From assembly GCF_014262665.1 (NCBI RefSeq), contig NZ_CP046883.1, forward strand, positions 186,001 to 250,000: a stretch of DNA of 64,000 nt, given 5' to 3'. Position numbers and translations under genes: made by a program. The stretch comes from Corynebacterium anserum. GTDB taxonomy: Bacteria; Actinomycetota; Actinomycetes; Mycobacteriales; Mycobacteriaceae. Positions 44,266 to 53,745 of the stretch are shown here, piece by piece (positions within the stretch are counted from its first letter, which is position 1; each line of letters opens with the position of its first letter). The notes under the pieces are model-generated. The model saw nothing but the letters and a program-made list of their open reading frames with translations, was not told the origin of the DNA and made no database searches.

Positions 44266-44281
44266 GTTGGTGAGACTCAAG
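44261..44281. promoter_or_regulatory. HAIR operator for HspR
   Basis: GTTGAGT-N7-ACTCAAG matches the HAIR consensus CTTGAGT-N7-ACTCAAG with one changed end base. It lies directly upstream of a putative -35 element of dnaK, where bound HspR would block transcription. A further CTTGAGT half-site is at 44326-44332. Confidence 0.8.
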
Positions 44282-44286
44282 ATGAC

Positions 44287-44314
44287 TTGACGTTAGAGAA
44301 AAAATGCGGATACT
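44287..44314 (+). promoter_or_regulatory. putative dnaK promoter
   Basis: TTGACG (44287-44292) and GATACT (44309-44314) are separated by 16 bp, and the pair begins 5 bp after the HAIR element. The dnaK start is about 70 bp downstream, with AGGAGG as ribosome site. Confidence 0.5.
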
Positions 44315-44382
44315 AGTCATCGTGACTTGAGTCGCTTTCACTAAAGACTCGAAATAACGAACCGACACAGGAGGAAAACAAC

Positions 44383-46233
44383 ATGGGACGCGCAGTAGGC
44401 ATTGACCTTGGAACCACCAACTCTGTGGTCTCCGTATTGGAAGGCGGCGAGGCTACCGTCATCGCCAACTCTGAAGGCTCACGTACCACCCCATCCGTGG
44501 TTGCCTTCGCAAAGAACGGCGAAGTGTTGGTCGGCCAGTCCGCAAAGAACCAGGCTGTTACTAACGTTGATCGCACCATCCGTTCCGTCAAGCGCCACAT
44601 GGGCACTGACTGGACCGTGGAGATCGACGACAAGAAGTACACCGCGCAGGAGATCTCCGCTCGCACTCTGATGAAGCTGAAGCGCGATGCTGAAGCATAC
44701 CTGGGTGAGGATGTTACAGACGCAGTAATCACTGTCCCTGCATACTTCAATGACGCCGAGCGTCAGGCCACTAAGGAAGCTGGCCAGATCGCAGGTCTCA
44801 ATGTCCTGCGTATCGTCAATGAGCCAACCGCAGCGGCGCTTGCATATGGTCTGGAAAAGGGCGACAAGGAACAGACAATCCTCGTATTCGACCTAGGCGG
44901 CGGTACTTTCGACGTCTCCCTGCTGGAAATCGGCGATGGCGTGGTGGAAGTTCGCGCAACCGCTGGTGATAACAAGCTGGGTGGCGATGACTGGGATCAG
45001 CGCATCGTTGATTGGTTGGTTGAAAAGTTCAAGACCGCCCACGGTGTGGACCTGACGAAGGACAAGATGGCTCTGCAGCGTCTGCGCGAGGCTGCAGAAA
45101 AGGCAAAGATTGAGCTGTCTTCCTCTCAGCAGGCATCTATCAACCTGCCGTACATCACCGTTGATGCAGAGAAGAACCCTCTGTTCTTGGATGAGACTCT
45201 GACTCGCAATGAGTTCCAGCGCATCACTGAAGATCTGCTGGATCGCACCAAGGTGCCATTCCAGAATGTTCTGAAGGACGCTGAGGTGTCTGTTTCCGAC
45301 ATTGACCACGTGGTTCTTGTCGGTGGCTCCACCCGTATGACCGCCGTGACCGAGATGGTGAAGGAGTTGACCGGTGGTAAGGAACCAAACAAGGGTGTGA
45401 ACCCTGATGAGGTCGTTGCGGTCGGTGCGGCGTTGCAGGCCGGCGTGCTGCGTGGCGAAGTGAAGGACGTTCTGCTTCTCGACGTCACTCCACTATCCCT
45501 CGGTATTGAGACCAAGGGTGGTGTGATGACCAAGCTGATTGAGCGCAACACCACCATCCCAACTAAGCGTTCCGAGACCTTTACGACGGCCGAGGATAAC
45601 CAGCCTTCCGTTCAGATTCAGGTCTTCCAGGGCGAGCGTGAGATGGCAGCTCACAACAAACTGCTTGGTTCCTTCGAGTTGGGTGGAATTGCGCCAGCAC
45701 CGCGTGGCATCCCACAGATTGAGGTCACCTTTGACATCGACGCCAACGGTATCGTCTCTGTGTCCGCCAAGGACAAGGGCACGGGTAAGGAGAACACTAT
45801 CCGCATCCAGGATGGCTCTGGCCTGTCCCAGGAGGAAATTGATCGCATGATCAAGGATGCAGAGCAGCACGCTGAAGAGGACAAGAAGCGCCGCGAGGAG
45901 CAGGAAGTCCGCAACTCCGCCGAGACGATGGCTTACCAGACCCGCAAGTTCGTTGAGGAGAACAAGGAAAAGATCTCCGAGGAGCAGCAGAACAAGGTCG
46001 AGGACGCAGCGAAGGCAGTCGATGAAGCTCTGAAGGGCGATGACATCGAAGCGATCAAGGACGCTGTAGAGAAATTGTCCGCAGAGTCCCAGGAAGTCGG
46101 CAAGTCCCTGTACGAGGCTGAGGCTGCTGCGGCCGGTGCCGCTGGTGCTGAAGGTGCTGAGGGTGCTGCTACGAACGATGATCCAAATGTTGTCGACGCC
46201 GAGGTCGTCGACGAGGAGGATGACAAGAAGTAA
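44383..46233 (+). CDS. dnaK: chaperone DnaK (Hsp70)
   Basis: The 616-residue product starts [21 protein letters not shown] and contains the three Hsp70 signatures: [24 protein letters not shown] and [17 protein letters not shown]. It has a substrate-binding domain and a C-terminal lid ending in an acidic tail. It refolds proteins with DnaJ and GrpE and is the partner that lets HspR repress. It is preceded by a HAIR element and a strong AGGAGG. Its TAA stop overlaps the grpE ATG by one base. Confidence 0.98.
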   Translation: MGRAVGIDLGTTNSVVSVLEGGEATVIANSEGSRTTPSVVAFAKNGEVLVGQSAKNQAVTNVDRTIRSVKRHMGTDWTVEIDDKKYTAQEISARTLMKLKRDAEAYLGEDVTDAVITVPAYFNDAERQATKEAGQIAGLNVLRIVNEPTAAALAYGLEKGDKEQTILVFDLGGGTFDVSLLEIGDGVVEVRATAGDNKLGGDDWDQRIVDWLVEKFKTAHGVDLTKDKMALQRLREAAEKAKIELSSSQQASINLPYITVDAEKNPLFLDETLTRNEFQRITEDLLDRTKVPFQNVLKDAEVSVSDIDHVVLVGGSTRMTAVTEMVKELTGGKEPNKGVNPDEVVAVGAALQAGVLRGEVKDVLLLDVTPLSLGIETKGGVMTKLIERNTTIPTKRSETFTTAEDNQPSVQIQVFQGEREMAAHNKLLGSFELGGIAPAPRGIPQIEVTFDIDANGIVSVSAKDKGTGKENTIRIQDGSGLSQEEIDRMIKDAEQHAEEDKKRREEQEVRNSAETMAYQTRKFVEENKEKISEEQQNKVEDAAKAVDEALKGDDIEAIKDAVEKLSAESQEVGKSLYEAEAAAAGAAGAEGAEGAATNDDPNVVDAEVVDEEDDKK

Positions 46234-46928
46234 TGGCTGACACGGATTGGAGCGACAATCCCGGCGATCCAGCCCGCACAGATGAGGAAACCCTGGACGC
46301 CCGGGAAGCCAACGAAGTGAACCCGGAACAAATCACTGACGATGCTGTAGATCAGCAGATCAGCGATATCCTCTCCGGCGACGCAAACGATGGAGTTGAG
46401 GCTGCCGCCCAGGCCGTCGTTGACGAGCAGGAAGTTGCGGCTCAGGAGGAGGCAGCGGAAGCTGGTTCCATCGACGCCGAGGTTGCTGCCGACGGTGAAT
46501 TGGACGAGCTCGGGCAGCTCCGCAAGGAACTGGATGAGCGCACCGATGACCTCAAGCGCGTCACCGCTGAATACGCCAATTACCGGCGTCGCGTTGAGCG
46601 CGACCGCCTGGCGGTCATTGAAATGGCCAAGGCTGATGTTGCCGACAAGCTTCTTCCGATTCTGGATGACATGGATTTGGCGGAGCAGCACGGTGACCTC
46701 AACGGCCCGCTCAAAGCCGCTAACGACAAACTGCTAGCAACTTTGTCGGCGATCAAGGTGGAAAGCTTTGGTGTCGAGGGAGAATCTTTTGATCCTGATG
46801 TCCATGAGGCTGTTCAGGACACATCCTCCGGCGATGAGAAGGTTCTCGGAGCAGTGCTACGCAAGGGCTACCGCCTCGGCGACCGAGTTCTGCGTACAGC
46901 GATGGTGATTATCGCTGACCCCCAGTAG
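46233..46928 (+). CDS. grpE: nucleotide exchange factor GrpE
   Basis: The 231-residue product has an acidic disordered N-terminus of about 85 residues, a long helix with [29 protein letters not shown], and the C-terminal beta domain [22 protein letters not shown] with [18 protein letters not shown]. It releases ADP from DnaK. It overlaps dnaK by one base, so it is translated from the same mRNA, and a terminator follows. Confidence 0.97.
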   Translation: MADTDWSDNPGDPARTDEETLDAREANEVNPEQITDDAVDQQISDILSGDANDGVEAAAQAVVDEQEVAAQEEAAEAGSIDAEVAADGELDELGQLRKELDERTDDLKRVTAEYANYRRRVERDRLAVIEMAKADVADKLLPILDDMDLAEQHGDLNGPLKAANDKLLATLSAIKVESFGVEGESFDPDVHEAVQDTSSGDEKVLGAVLRKGYRLGDRVLRTAMVIIADPQ

Positions 46929-46945
46929 TTCACTCCGTAACTACT

Positions 46946-46999
46946 AGCCCCTGAACTGAGGTACTCGAATGGGTGCTTCGGCGAAGGGGCTTTATTTAT
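46946..46999 (+). terminator. terminator of dnaK-grpE
   Basis: AGCCCCT (46946-46952) pairs with AGGGGCT (46985-46991), with an inner GAA/TTC stem in the loop, and TTATTTATT follows. It lies 18 bp past the grpE stop, separating dnaK-grpE from the convergent gene beyond. Confidence 0.65.
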
Positions 47000-47167
47000 T
47001 GGGGATAGGGGCAGTACGTGCGCAGAATGAGTCGGGTTTACCGCGTTCGGGTTCCAATTCGACTCAAGAGGGTCAGTACGTGCGCAGAATGACCACCACA
47101 TTTGCTCGAGGTCAGAGCTGGTGTTTGCCCGAGGGAGGGCTGCACGTGCGTTGGATTAGGTGAGAGC

Positions 47168-48403
47168 CTACTCGAGGGAAGGACCATCGTTGCCGAAGCC
47201 CTTCATCCAATCATCCGGAGCATCTGGCCCCTGATTCATCTGCGCAATCAGGTAGGCGGTCGGCTTAATCTGTATCTCGGTTTGTAATTCGCCTTTTTTC
47301 GGCAACTTGATATCCGAGATCGTTTCGATCTGACCGTCATGCCACAGGTGTAAGCGGGGGTTCAACTTGTCGGCAGATTTGAAGTATTCATCCGCCGACG
47401 CAGTGGCTAGCAGCCCGATCGTATGGAACAGTTCCATGCCCGTGGTCACATTCCGCACAAGCATCTGTGCGCTAGACGGCATGGTGAAGAGCAAACCCGT
47501 GGACATATCCATTTCGGGGATGTAGCGCTGCACCAATTCCTCGAGAAAAATAGGCGAGCTTCCTACATAAGGTGAGCTGCCCTCAAACACCCACACCTTT
47601 TCCTGTGGGCTCGGTGACAACTCGGTCACGTGGAGGTCGGAGTCAATCAAGTCCTGCCACAGGTTGCGATAACCCATGCGATAAAGATCTTCGACGGGGC
47701 CACGGTCATCGAAATGCTCCTTACTCAGCGGAAAGGAGGCATGCCCTGCCTCGCGTTGTGAACGTAAAGAAGCTCCCCGCAAAGCCTCTCGCAGTCGCCG
47801 CGGTTGCTGGTCAAGAGGAGATTGCCCGCCGTTGCGCTGCGGGCGGGTCGCAGCCTGTGCAGAAGGCATGTCTAGCGATAGGCGGATAACGGAATCTTCG
47901 CTAAAAGGCCGTACAGGAGAGTCTGGGCTGAAGTCGTCATCCTTACCCGTCAAGCCAGCCTGCTCGATCGGTTGCAGTTTCACGCGCATGCTGCGGTAGA
48001 ACTCTACGTCGCTGAGTTCTGCTGGATCGAAGATGGACTGCTGAGCAGTGTTTCCGTTTCGTGTATTGTTCGCCGCTGTTCGCGCGCGATTCTCCTCTGC
48101 GTGATGACCATGCTGGACATGATCTCCCTGGGAGGTTGCGGGAGACTTCGATGCACGCGACTGTGTGGCGTCGGCCGGAGAGGAGCTGGGGACGGAGGAG
48201 TTGGGGGTCGAGTGTGCGTCGGCAGACTCATGCGAGGACGCAGAAGGCTCATGTGAGGACGCAGAAGGCTCGGAAGGGTCAGCGGAACCAGAAGGAACGT
48301 CCGGGCGAGAACCGGAAGGGGCGTCCGGGCGGTCACCCGATGAGGAGAAAGGACCCACTTCACCCAGGAGACGTCTCAACCAGTTTTTCTTGTGGGTACT
48401 CAT
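47168..48403 (-). CDS. conserved protein of unknown function inserted in the heat-shock locus
   Basis: From ATG 48403 the product is 411 residues. The first 130 or so are low complexity, rich in Ser/Pro/His with a doubled HEPSASS unit. The C-terminal 280 residues look globular, with EDSVIRLSLDMPSAQ, PVEDLYRMGYRNLWQDLIDSDLHVTEL, VWVFEGSSPYVGSSPIFLEELVQRYIPEMD and GMELFHTIGLLATASADEYFKSAD. I do not recognise the family. No signal peptide or membrane helix is seen. GGTGG precedes the ATG. It lies convergent to grpE and divergent from dnaJ, splitting an operon that is continuous in mycobacteria. Confidence 0.8.
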   Translation of the reverse strand: MSTHKKNWLRRLLGEVGPFSSSGDRPDAPSGSRPDVPSGSADPSEPSASSHEPSASSHESADAHSTPNSSVPSSSPADATQSRASKSPATSQGDHVQHGHHAEENRARTAANNTRNGNTAQQSIFDPAELSDVEFYRSMRVKLQPIEQAGLTGKDDDFSPDSPVRPFSEDSVIRLSLDMPSAQAATRPQRNGGQSPLDQQPRRLREALRGASLRSQREAGHASFPLSKEHFDDRGPVEDLYRMGYRNLWQDLIDSDLHVTELSPSPQEKVWVFEGSSPYVGSSPIFLEELVQRYIPEMDMSTGLLFTMPSSAQMLVRNVTTGMELFHTIGLLATASADEYFKSADKLNPRLHLWHDGQIETISDIKLPKKGELQTEIQIKPTAYLIAQMNQGPDAPDDWMKGFGNDGPSLE

Positions 48404-48552
48404 GAATTCCACCCTAGCGACTTGCGCCGGGCGCATGGGATGAAGCCCCTGTAGATTTGCTGGAATTTATCAAAACTCGGTGCAAAAAATGGGAATGAGT
48501 GGGTGGAGCTGCGCGTTGGGAGAATTAGAACCCTAAAGTTAAGCGCGGTAGA

Positions 48553-48567
48553 CTCAAGAATATTGAG
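48553..48567. promoter_or_regulatory. HAIR-like inverted repeat upstream of dnaJ
   Basis: CTCAA-GAATA-TTGAG is a perfect palindrome made of HspR half-sites (ACTCAAG type) in the opposite order to the canonical HAIR. It lies about 90 bp upstream of the dnaJ start, so dnaJ-hspR may have its own HspR-responsive promoter. Confidence 0.35.
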
Positions 48568-48654
48568 CGTCTTCCTATAAGGCGTGAGTGATACAACGCG
48601 TAGACCGCGTGATGCATCATAGCTGAGACCAAGCAGAAGCAAAGGAGATACCCC

Positions 48655-49887
48655 ATGGCACATCAGGAGTGGGCCGACAAGGACTACTACCGAGACCTGG
48701 GTGTGTCCGATTCCGCTAGCGCGGACGAGATTAAAAAGGCGTATCGCAAGATCGCCCGTGAGGACCACCCGGATAAGAAACCCGGAGACACGGCTGCCGA
48801 GGAGCGCTTCAAGAAAGCATCCGAGGCGTACTCGGTGATCGGTGATAAAGACAAGCGTAAGGAATACGACGAGCTGAAGCGCCTCATCGCTTCTGGTGGT
48901 TTTGGCATGCCAGGAGGTATGAACGGCGGATTTAGCCCAGGTGGTGGAGGCTTCGGTGGTTTCGGCACCGGCCGCGGCGCTGGCAGCTCAGGTTTCAGCG
49001 CGAGCTTCGGCGACGGTGGATTTACCATGTCTGACTTGTTTGGAGATGTCTTCGGAGCTGCAGGGACGGGCTTCGGCGGCAACTTCGGTGGAGCCACAGC
49101 GGCCGGGTCGCGTCCTGGTGGTGCGAAGAGGCGAAACCGGGGCGCTGACGTGGAAACGGAGATCACCCTCGAATTCCGCGAAGCAACCAAAGGCGTGACC
49201 GTACCTATCCGCTTGACCAGCCCATCCCCGTGCTCTAGCTGCCACGGGTCAGGGGCAAAGTCAGGATCAAGCCCTCAGGACTGTGGAAAGTGCCACGGCG
49301 AGGGCATCGTCAATGAAAACCGTGGAGCGTTCGGATTTTCGCGCCCATGCAGCGATTGCGCCGGTAAGGGCAGCATCATCAACGATCCATGCAGCGACTG
49401 CAGTGGTGACGGCCGCGTGAACCGGGCGCGCACGATATCTGTGCGTGTGCCCGCCGGCGTGGTGGATGGCCAGAAGGTGCGCCTCGCAGGTCAAGGAGCC
49501 GCTGGCGAACGCGGCAAGCCAGCAGGGGACCTGTTCGTTACGGTTCACGTTAAAGAAGACAAGGTGTTCAGCCGCAGCGGAGATGACCTGAAGCTCACTG
49601 TCCCCGTAAGCTTTTCCGAACTCGTACTGGGCGGCGCAGTGACGGTGCCGACATTGGATTCCAAAGTGCGCGTGCGCATCCCGCAAGGTACAGCGGATGG
49701 CACCACTCTCCGGGTGAGAGGGCGTGGCGTCCATAAGCGTAACGGTGCCAGCGGCGACCTGTTGGTTACCGTCAAGGTGGAGGTGCCGAAGAACCTTGAC
49801 GAGGGTGCGATGAGTGCTTTGCGCAAGTACTCCGAAGAGGAGAAGCGCAGCGGGTTTGATCCACGAGCCAATTGGGAAGGTAAGTAA
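48655..49887 (+). CDS. dnaJ: co-chaperone DnaJ (Hsp40)
   Basis: The 410-residue product has a J domain with HPD in [12 protein letters not shown], a Gly/Phe-rich linker (about residues 85-140), and four CxxCxGxG-type zinc motifs ([32 protein letters not shown]). A C-terminal substrate-binding domain follows. It stimulates DnaK ATPase. AAAGGAGA precedes the ATG. hspR follows 15 bp downstream, so the two form a unit apart from dnaK-grpE. Confidence 0.97.
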   Translation: MAHQEWADKDYYRDLGVSDSASADEIKKAYRKIAREDHPDKKPGDTAAEERFKKASEAYSVIGDKDKRKEYDELKRLIASGGFGMPGGMNGGFSPGGGGFGGFGTGRGAGSSGFSASFGDGGFTMSDLFGDVFGAAGTGFGGNFGGATAAGSRPGGAKRRNRGADVETEITLEFREATKGVTVPIRLTSPSPCSSCHGSGAKSGSSPQDCGKCHGEGIVNENRGAFGFSRPCSDCAGKGSIINDPCSDCSGDGRVNRARTISVRVPAGVVDGQKVRLAGQGAAGERGKPAGDLFVTVHVKEDKVFSRSGDDLKLTVPVSFSELVLGGAVTVPTLDSKVRVRIPQGTADGTTLRVRGRGVHKRNGASGDLLVTVKVEVPKNLDEGAMSALRKYSEEEKRSGFDPRANWEGK

Positions 49888-49902
49888 GAGGTGAATTGAC
49901 TC

Positions 49903-50346
49903 ATGTCTGACAAGTCCCAAGGCAAGCAGGATAAGCAGGGCAAACACGAGGTTTTTGTGATTTCCGTAGCCGCTGAAATCACAGGCATGCACGCCCAGAC
50001 ACTCCGCACGTATGACCGCATGGGATTGGTAAGTCCGCAACGTACGCGCGGAGGTGGCCGGCGCTATTCCCGCGCTGACATAGAGGCCCTGCAGGAGATT
50101 CAGCGGCTCTCGCATGAAGAAGGCGTGAACCTGGCAGGCATCAAAACCATTATTGAGCAGCAAAACCGCATCACGGATCTGGAGCAGGAAAACGCTGCGC
50201 TGCGCCATAGGATGGCTGAGATGCAGGAACAGTTGCGTCGCGCTGAACAGGGCGGTGCGGGGCAGCGTTCCCGTGGAGAGATCGTCCACGTTCCGCGCTC
50301 CACGGCCGTGGTGATGTGGGAGCCCCGACGCAAACGCAACCGCTAG
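49903..50346 (+). CDS. hspR: MerR-family heat-shock repressor HspR
   Basis: The 147-residue product has a MerR winged helix (VFVISVAAEITGMHAQTLRTYDRMGLVSPQRTRGGGRRYSRADIEAL) and a coiled coil (NRITDLEQENAALRHRMAEMQEQLRRAEQ), with a basic C-terminus. In actinobacteria HspR binds HAIR elements and needs DnaK as co-repressor, so heat releases the dnaK genes. It lies right after dnaJ, as in mycobacteria. Confidence 0.96.
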   Translation: MSDKSQGKQDKQGKHEVFVISVAAEITGMHAQTLRTYDRMGLVSPQRTRGGGRRYSRADIEALQEIQRLSHEEGVNLAGIKTIIEQQNRITDLEQENAALRHRMAEMQEQLRRAEQGGAGQRSRGEIVHVPRSTAVVMWEPRRKRNR

Positions 50347-50456
50347 CCGCTCGTCGTGAGGTGAGGACGGGTGGTTCCTGTGACGGCGATGCTCAGCGCT
50401 CCCGCGGGGATGTCCCAGTGCTCAGACGAGGTCTCAGCACCCCAGCATTGCTGGAG

Positions 50457-50583
50457 CACTCCAGCATTACAGGAGGCCCCAGTACTGTAGGCGCACTCCA
50501 GCATTACAGGAGGCCCCAGTACTGTAGGAGTACTCTAGTATTACAGGAGGCCCCAGCATTGCTGGAGCACTCTAGCATTACAG
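50457..50583. repeat. 37-bp tandem repeats with internal palindromes
   Basis: Three full 37-bp units (50457-50493, 50494-50530, 50531-50567) and a partial fourth (50568-50583) share CACTCYAGYATTACAGGAGG then CCCCAG. A half unit precedes them from 50440. Within units, CCAGCATTGCTGG-type and CAGTACTG palindromes can form small hairpins. The block lies between the convergent ends of hspR and the transporter gene and may act as a bidirectional stop. Confidence 0.85.
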
Positions 50584-52173
50584 ACTGATGTTGCCGGTTA
50601 CGATTCCCCACAGTGTGTACAACGCGGCTACGGTGACGAGCGCGGCGATAAACCACTCGAAAAGGTTGAAGATACGGCCACCGGCTTTAATGCGGGTGGC
50701 AATGTAGATGATCATGCCCGGCAGGACCAGCAACATGCCCAAGAGAACGAACTGCAGTTCAGCTGCGTAGAGCAACCACAGGGAATAGATGAAGGCCACA
50801 GCGCCGAGTACCAGATGCATGGTGTTGGTTCGAGAAGTGACGTTGGGACCCGAAAGGTCGAATTTACGGCCTGCATCGGGGTGAGAGATGCCTTCGCCGC
50901 GAGTTGTGAGGAACAACAGGTACAGCGCAGAAAAGACGTAGGGCAGCAGGTACAAGGATGTAGCCAGCTGAACCATCGTGGTGTAGGTGGACTCGTTGAG
51001 ATAGAAGACAATAATGAACGCCTGGATAACGATTGCAGAAAAGAACTGGGAGACAACTGGTGCTCCCATGTCATTCGTTTTGCCCATCGCCTTGGGGAGC
51101 AACCCGTCTTGAGCCATCAGGGTGATCGGTTCAGCGCATAGCATTTGCCAAGAGACGTAGGCGCCCAGCACGGAAATGCATAATCCAACGGAAATCAGCC
51201 CGGCTCCCCATGTGCCAACGGACGCCTCAAGAACCCCTGCCATGGCGTTATCGCCCATGGCAGCTAATTCTTCCCGGGGGACAACACCGTAGGACAGGAA
51301 AGAAACGGATGTTAGCAGGAAGAAAACGACGATATATCCAATGAGGGTGGCGAGGGAAATATCTCGACGGTGGCGAGCGCGCTTCGAATAGGTAGACGCC
51401 CCTTCGATGCCGATGAATGCCCACACTGTGAACAGCATCATGCCTTTGACTTGGTCCATCAGGGTGGCGGCTTCGTCGTGGTTCTCGCCAAAAGTGGCGG
51501 CGTGGCCCCAGAAGTCAGCGGTGAAGACTTCCGGATTAAAGCCGACGAAAGCCACGAGGATGAGGAAGGCAGCGATTGGGAGCAACTTGGCGATGGTTGC
51601 AACCACGTTGAGAATCGCAGCCTGGCGTACACCCCGGGACAGGACGAGGAAAATAGCCCAAGTGAGTGCGGAAACGGCGAATGCTTGAACCAGCGGTTTG
51701 TCGCCGTTAAACAACGGGACGAAAAAGCCGAGGGAGCTGAAGAACAATGTGGCGTAGCCAACCTGCGCAATGATTGTCCCTAGCCAGTAGCCCCATGCGG
51801 CTACGAAGCCTACGAAGTCGCCCAGTCCAGCGCGGACATAGGAATACACACCGGAATCCAAGTAGGGTTTGCGTACTGCAAGTGCCTGGAAGACATAGGC
51901 GACACAGAGCATGCCTAGACCTGTGATGATCCAGCCGATCATGGCAGCGCCAGGAGAGGCAACGGAGGCTACGTTCTGGGGCAATGCGAAGATTCCCGCG
52001 CCTACACAGGAACCGACGATCAAACTGACGAGCGTGGACATGCGCACCGTGCGAGGGTCATCGATGACGAGAACCTCGGATGTGCCGGGAGTGGGATGAT
52101 AGGAAGAACGCGGATCGCGTGGGTTGTCACTGTGCGGGGTTATTGGGGAATCCCCATTATTTGCGGTTTTCAC
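50578..52173 (-). CDS. APC-family amino-acid transporter, arginine/ornithine antiporter-like
   Basis: The protein is about 531 residues, with a polar N-terminus of some 40 residues and about 12-13 membrane helices. It contains the APC hallmark LIVGSCVGAGIFALPQNVA in helix 1 and FTVWAFIGIEGASTYSKRARHRRDI around helix 6, both typical of ArcD/basic amino-acid antiporters. It probably exchanges arginine and ornithine or takes up basic amino acids; no arginine deiminase genes are near. The frame opens at TTG 52191; GTG 52173 is used here, but the start is uncertain because no ribosome site is clear. Its stop lies inside the 37-bp repeats. Confidence 0.88.
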   Translation of the reverse strand: MKTANNGDSPITPHSDNPRDPRSSYHPTPGTSEVLVIDDPRTVRMSTLVSLIVGSCVGAGIFALPQNVASVASPGAAMIGWIITGLGMLCVAYVFQALAVRKPYLDSGVYSYVRAGLGDFVGFVAAWGYWLGTIIAQVGYATLFFSSLGFFVPLFNGDKPLVQAFAVSALTWAIFLVLSRGVRQAAILNVVATIAKLLPIAAFLILVAFVGFNPEVFTADFWGHAATFGENHDEAATLMDQVKGMMLFTVWAFIGIEGASTYSKRARHRRDISLATLIGYIVVFFLLTSVSFLSYGVVPREELAAMGDNAMAGVLEASVGTWGAGLISVGLCISVLGAYVSWQMLCAEPITLMAQDGLLPKAMGKTNDMGAPVVSQFFSAIVIQAFIIVFYLNESTYTTMVQLATSLYLLPYVFSALYLLFLTTRGEGISHPDAGRKFDLSGPNVTSRTNTMHLVLGAVAFIYSLWLLYAAELQFVLLGMLLVLPGMIIYIATRIKAGGRIFNLFEWFIAALVTVAALYTLWGIVTGNISL

Positions 52174-52293
52174 GAACAGTAGATTAGTCAATTCTGTTTG
52201 CGGAGTTCTACCTTTATGCGGTTTTGTGGGGTTCCATGTGGTTTTTGGGGTGGGTTTGGTTGCTTCTCTTTGCCGTCATGAGTGCAACGGAGC

Positions 52294-53661
52294 TTAATGA
52301 GCGAGGTGGAGGCTGGGATCCCACGGGTATGAACTATGAGTGTTTGTATCTCCACGGCTGAGGATGTAGAAGTCTAGAAACCTCCGCCAGTGATAACTCG
52401 ACCAAGATTCCGGCGAATTCCTCGCACCAAAGCGTGGTGATGAGGGATCCGGGCCGTGGACGCCGTACTGTGCCTCAGTGGTCAGTTGAATCAGATCCCC
52501 TGGCACATGATGGCTGCGTATATCCGGATCCCCAAGCGCTTTTCCTCGATTGAGCAGAGTGAGGTCTTGCGTGTGCCGAGCACCTACACCTGGGCTGCCC
52601 ACGAAGTCTATGGAATTGGCCTCTAACCCAGGACCATCGGATGTAGCTGCCTCACCGACAACTACTGACCCATAGCTGAAGCCCGTGACATGTAGCGTGG
52701 CGTGGGGATTTTTCTCTCGCAATTGTCGCTGGAATACGCGCAGATTCTGAGCACCTTGGCGTGCAGGTTCTGTGCTTATTGCTGCTGCCACATTGTCTGG
52801 TGCTGAGTAGCCATGCCAGGCAATCACCGCCGTGTTTTTGCCCTGGGCTTTGGCTTCGGCGACCTGCTCGGCTGCCCAAGTACTCATAACATGCTGTGAC
52901 CCACTTGTGCTGGAACCTACTCCAGACACGAACGTGGTGATGGTTTCTGCCGTATCAACATCCCCTGCGATATATACGGGGCCACCGGGTGTGTCTAACT
53001 TCTGGATGTGCACGTCGCTGAGATCTTTGCCGTGAGGCGTGCTGTTGTGAATGCCGCTTGTGAGGCCTTGAGGCTCCTCAGCCGTGGGGCGAACTGCATC
53101 AGCATGTGTCGGGCTCCTCGCCGGTAGATGCTCTCCATGGCGGTATGCCGATGATGATTCTGCAGCATCGCCCACCGTCGAGCTCATGGCGTGCAGGACA
53201 GTACTTGTGTGCGTGTCCAACGCGTCGACCATCGCTATGGCAGTTTTCAATACTGCTGATAACGCCATAGCTGCGGTTTCTGCCACCCCGGTTCCGGCTG
53301 CTATTCGTGGCTTGACGAGGCCTGTAGGTTCTATCGACATGTGCGCTGCTCGAGCTGCGTGCGTAGCAGCGGATACCGCAGCCCGCGCCACCTCGAGAAT
53401 CCGGATGTACAGTCCAACGGTAAGGCCCATACCTTGAATGGATAACCCCATGGCATCCGCCTGGTTTATGGTGGCATCCACCCTGTGTGAGGCTGCATCG
53501 GCAGCGGCACCTTCCCACTGCTTGTCTTCCGTCCACCGTGCGTTTGTGCGGGCACGTTGTGCATGGGTCCTCACTTGCTTTCCGACGCCGCTCCACTCGT
53601 CAGCCGCAACTGCGGCCTGCTCGACAGGTGCGTGTTCAATATCGAATACTGATGTACTCAT
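52294..53661 (-). CDS. DUF1023 alpha/beta hydrolase with helical WXG-like N-terminus
   Basis: The 455-residue product has an N-terminal helical domain of about 170 residues with EWSGVGKQVRTHAQRARTNARWTEDKQWEGAAADAAS, in the style of WXG100/ESX-associated proteins. A DUF1023-type hydrolase follows, with GPVYIAGDVDTAETITTFVSGVGSS, VIAWHGYSAPD and the nucleophile elbow HVTGFSYGSVVVGEAA. The late VPGDLIQ and SSYHWRRF segments hold candidate acid and His residues. Such proteins are often esterases, some secreted without a classic signal. It is translated behind a triplicated ribosome-site/start module and after a small helical partner gene. Confidence 0.82.
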   Translation of the reverse strand: MSTSVFDIEHAPVEQAAVAADEWSGVGKQVRTHAQRARTNARWTEDKQWEGAAADAASHRVDATINQADAMGLSIQGMGLTVGLYIRILEVARAAVSAATHAARAAHMSIEPTGLVKPRIAAGTGVAETAAMALSAVLKTAIAMVDALDTHTSTVLHAMSSTVGDAAESSSAYRHGEHLPARSPTHADAVRPTAEEPQGLTSGIHNSTPHGKDLSDVHIQKLDTPGGPVYIAGDVDTAETITTFVSGVGSSTSGSQHVMSTWAAEQVAEAKAQGKNTAVIAWHGYSAPDNVAAAISTEPARQGAQNLRVFQRQLREKNPHATLHVTGFSYGSVVVGEAATSDGPGLEANSIDFVGSPGVGARHTQDLTLLNRGKALGDPDIRSHHVPGDLIQLTTEAQYGVHGPDPSSPRFGARNSPESWSSYHWRRFLDFYILSRGDTNTHSSYPWDPSLHLAH

Positions 53662-53745
53662 GGTTGTCCTCCTATTGGCGCCGAGGTGGATGTGCCCATG
53701 GTTGTCCTCCTATTGGCGTCAAGGTGGATGTACTCATGGTCGTCC
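53658..53745 (-). repeat. 38-bp tandem repeat carrying ribosome site and start codon (three copies)
   Basis: On the minus strand the block AGGAGGACRACC-ATG-RGYACATC is repeated with ATG codons at 53737, 53699 and 53661, exactly 38 bp apart. The first two open mini-frames of 21 codons (53737 to 53672) and 13 codons (53699 to 53658). The second stops in an ATGA overlap with the hydrolase start, and the upstream gene ends in an ATGA overlap with the first. The copies are out of frame with each other. Confidence 0.85.

Noticed and set aside
45933-46691. 252-codon minus frame
   Set aside because: Antisense to the ends of dnaK and grpE.
49267-50289. 340-codon minus frame
   Set aside because: Antisense to dnaJ and hspR, both unambiguous genes.
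53672-53737. 21- and 13-codon mini-frames as true protein genes
   Set aside because: They arise from tandem duplication of the start region; kept only as part of the repeat feature and finding.
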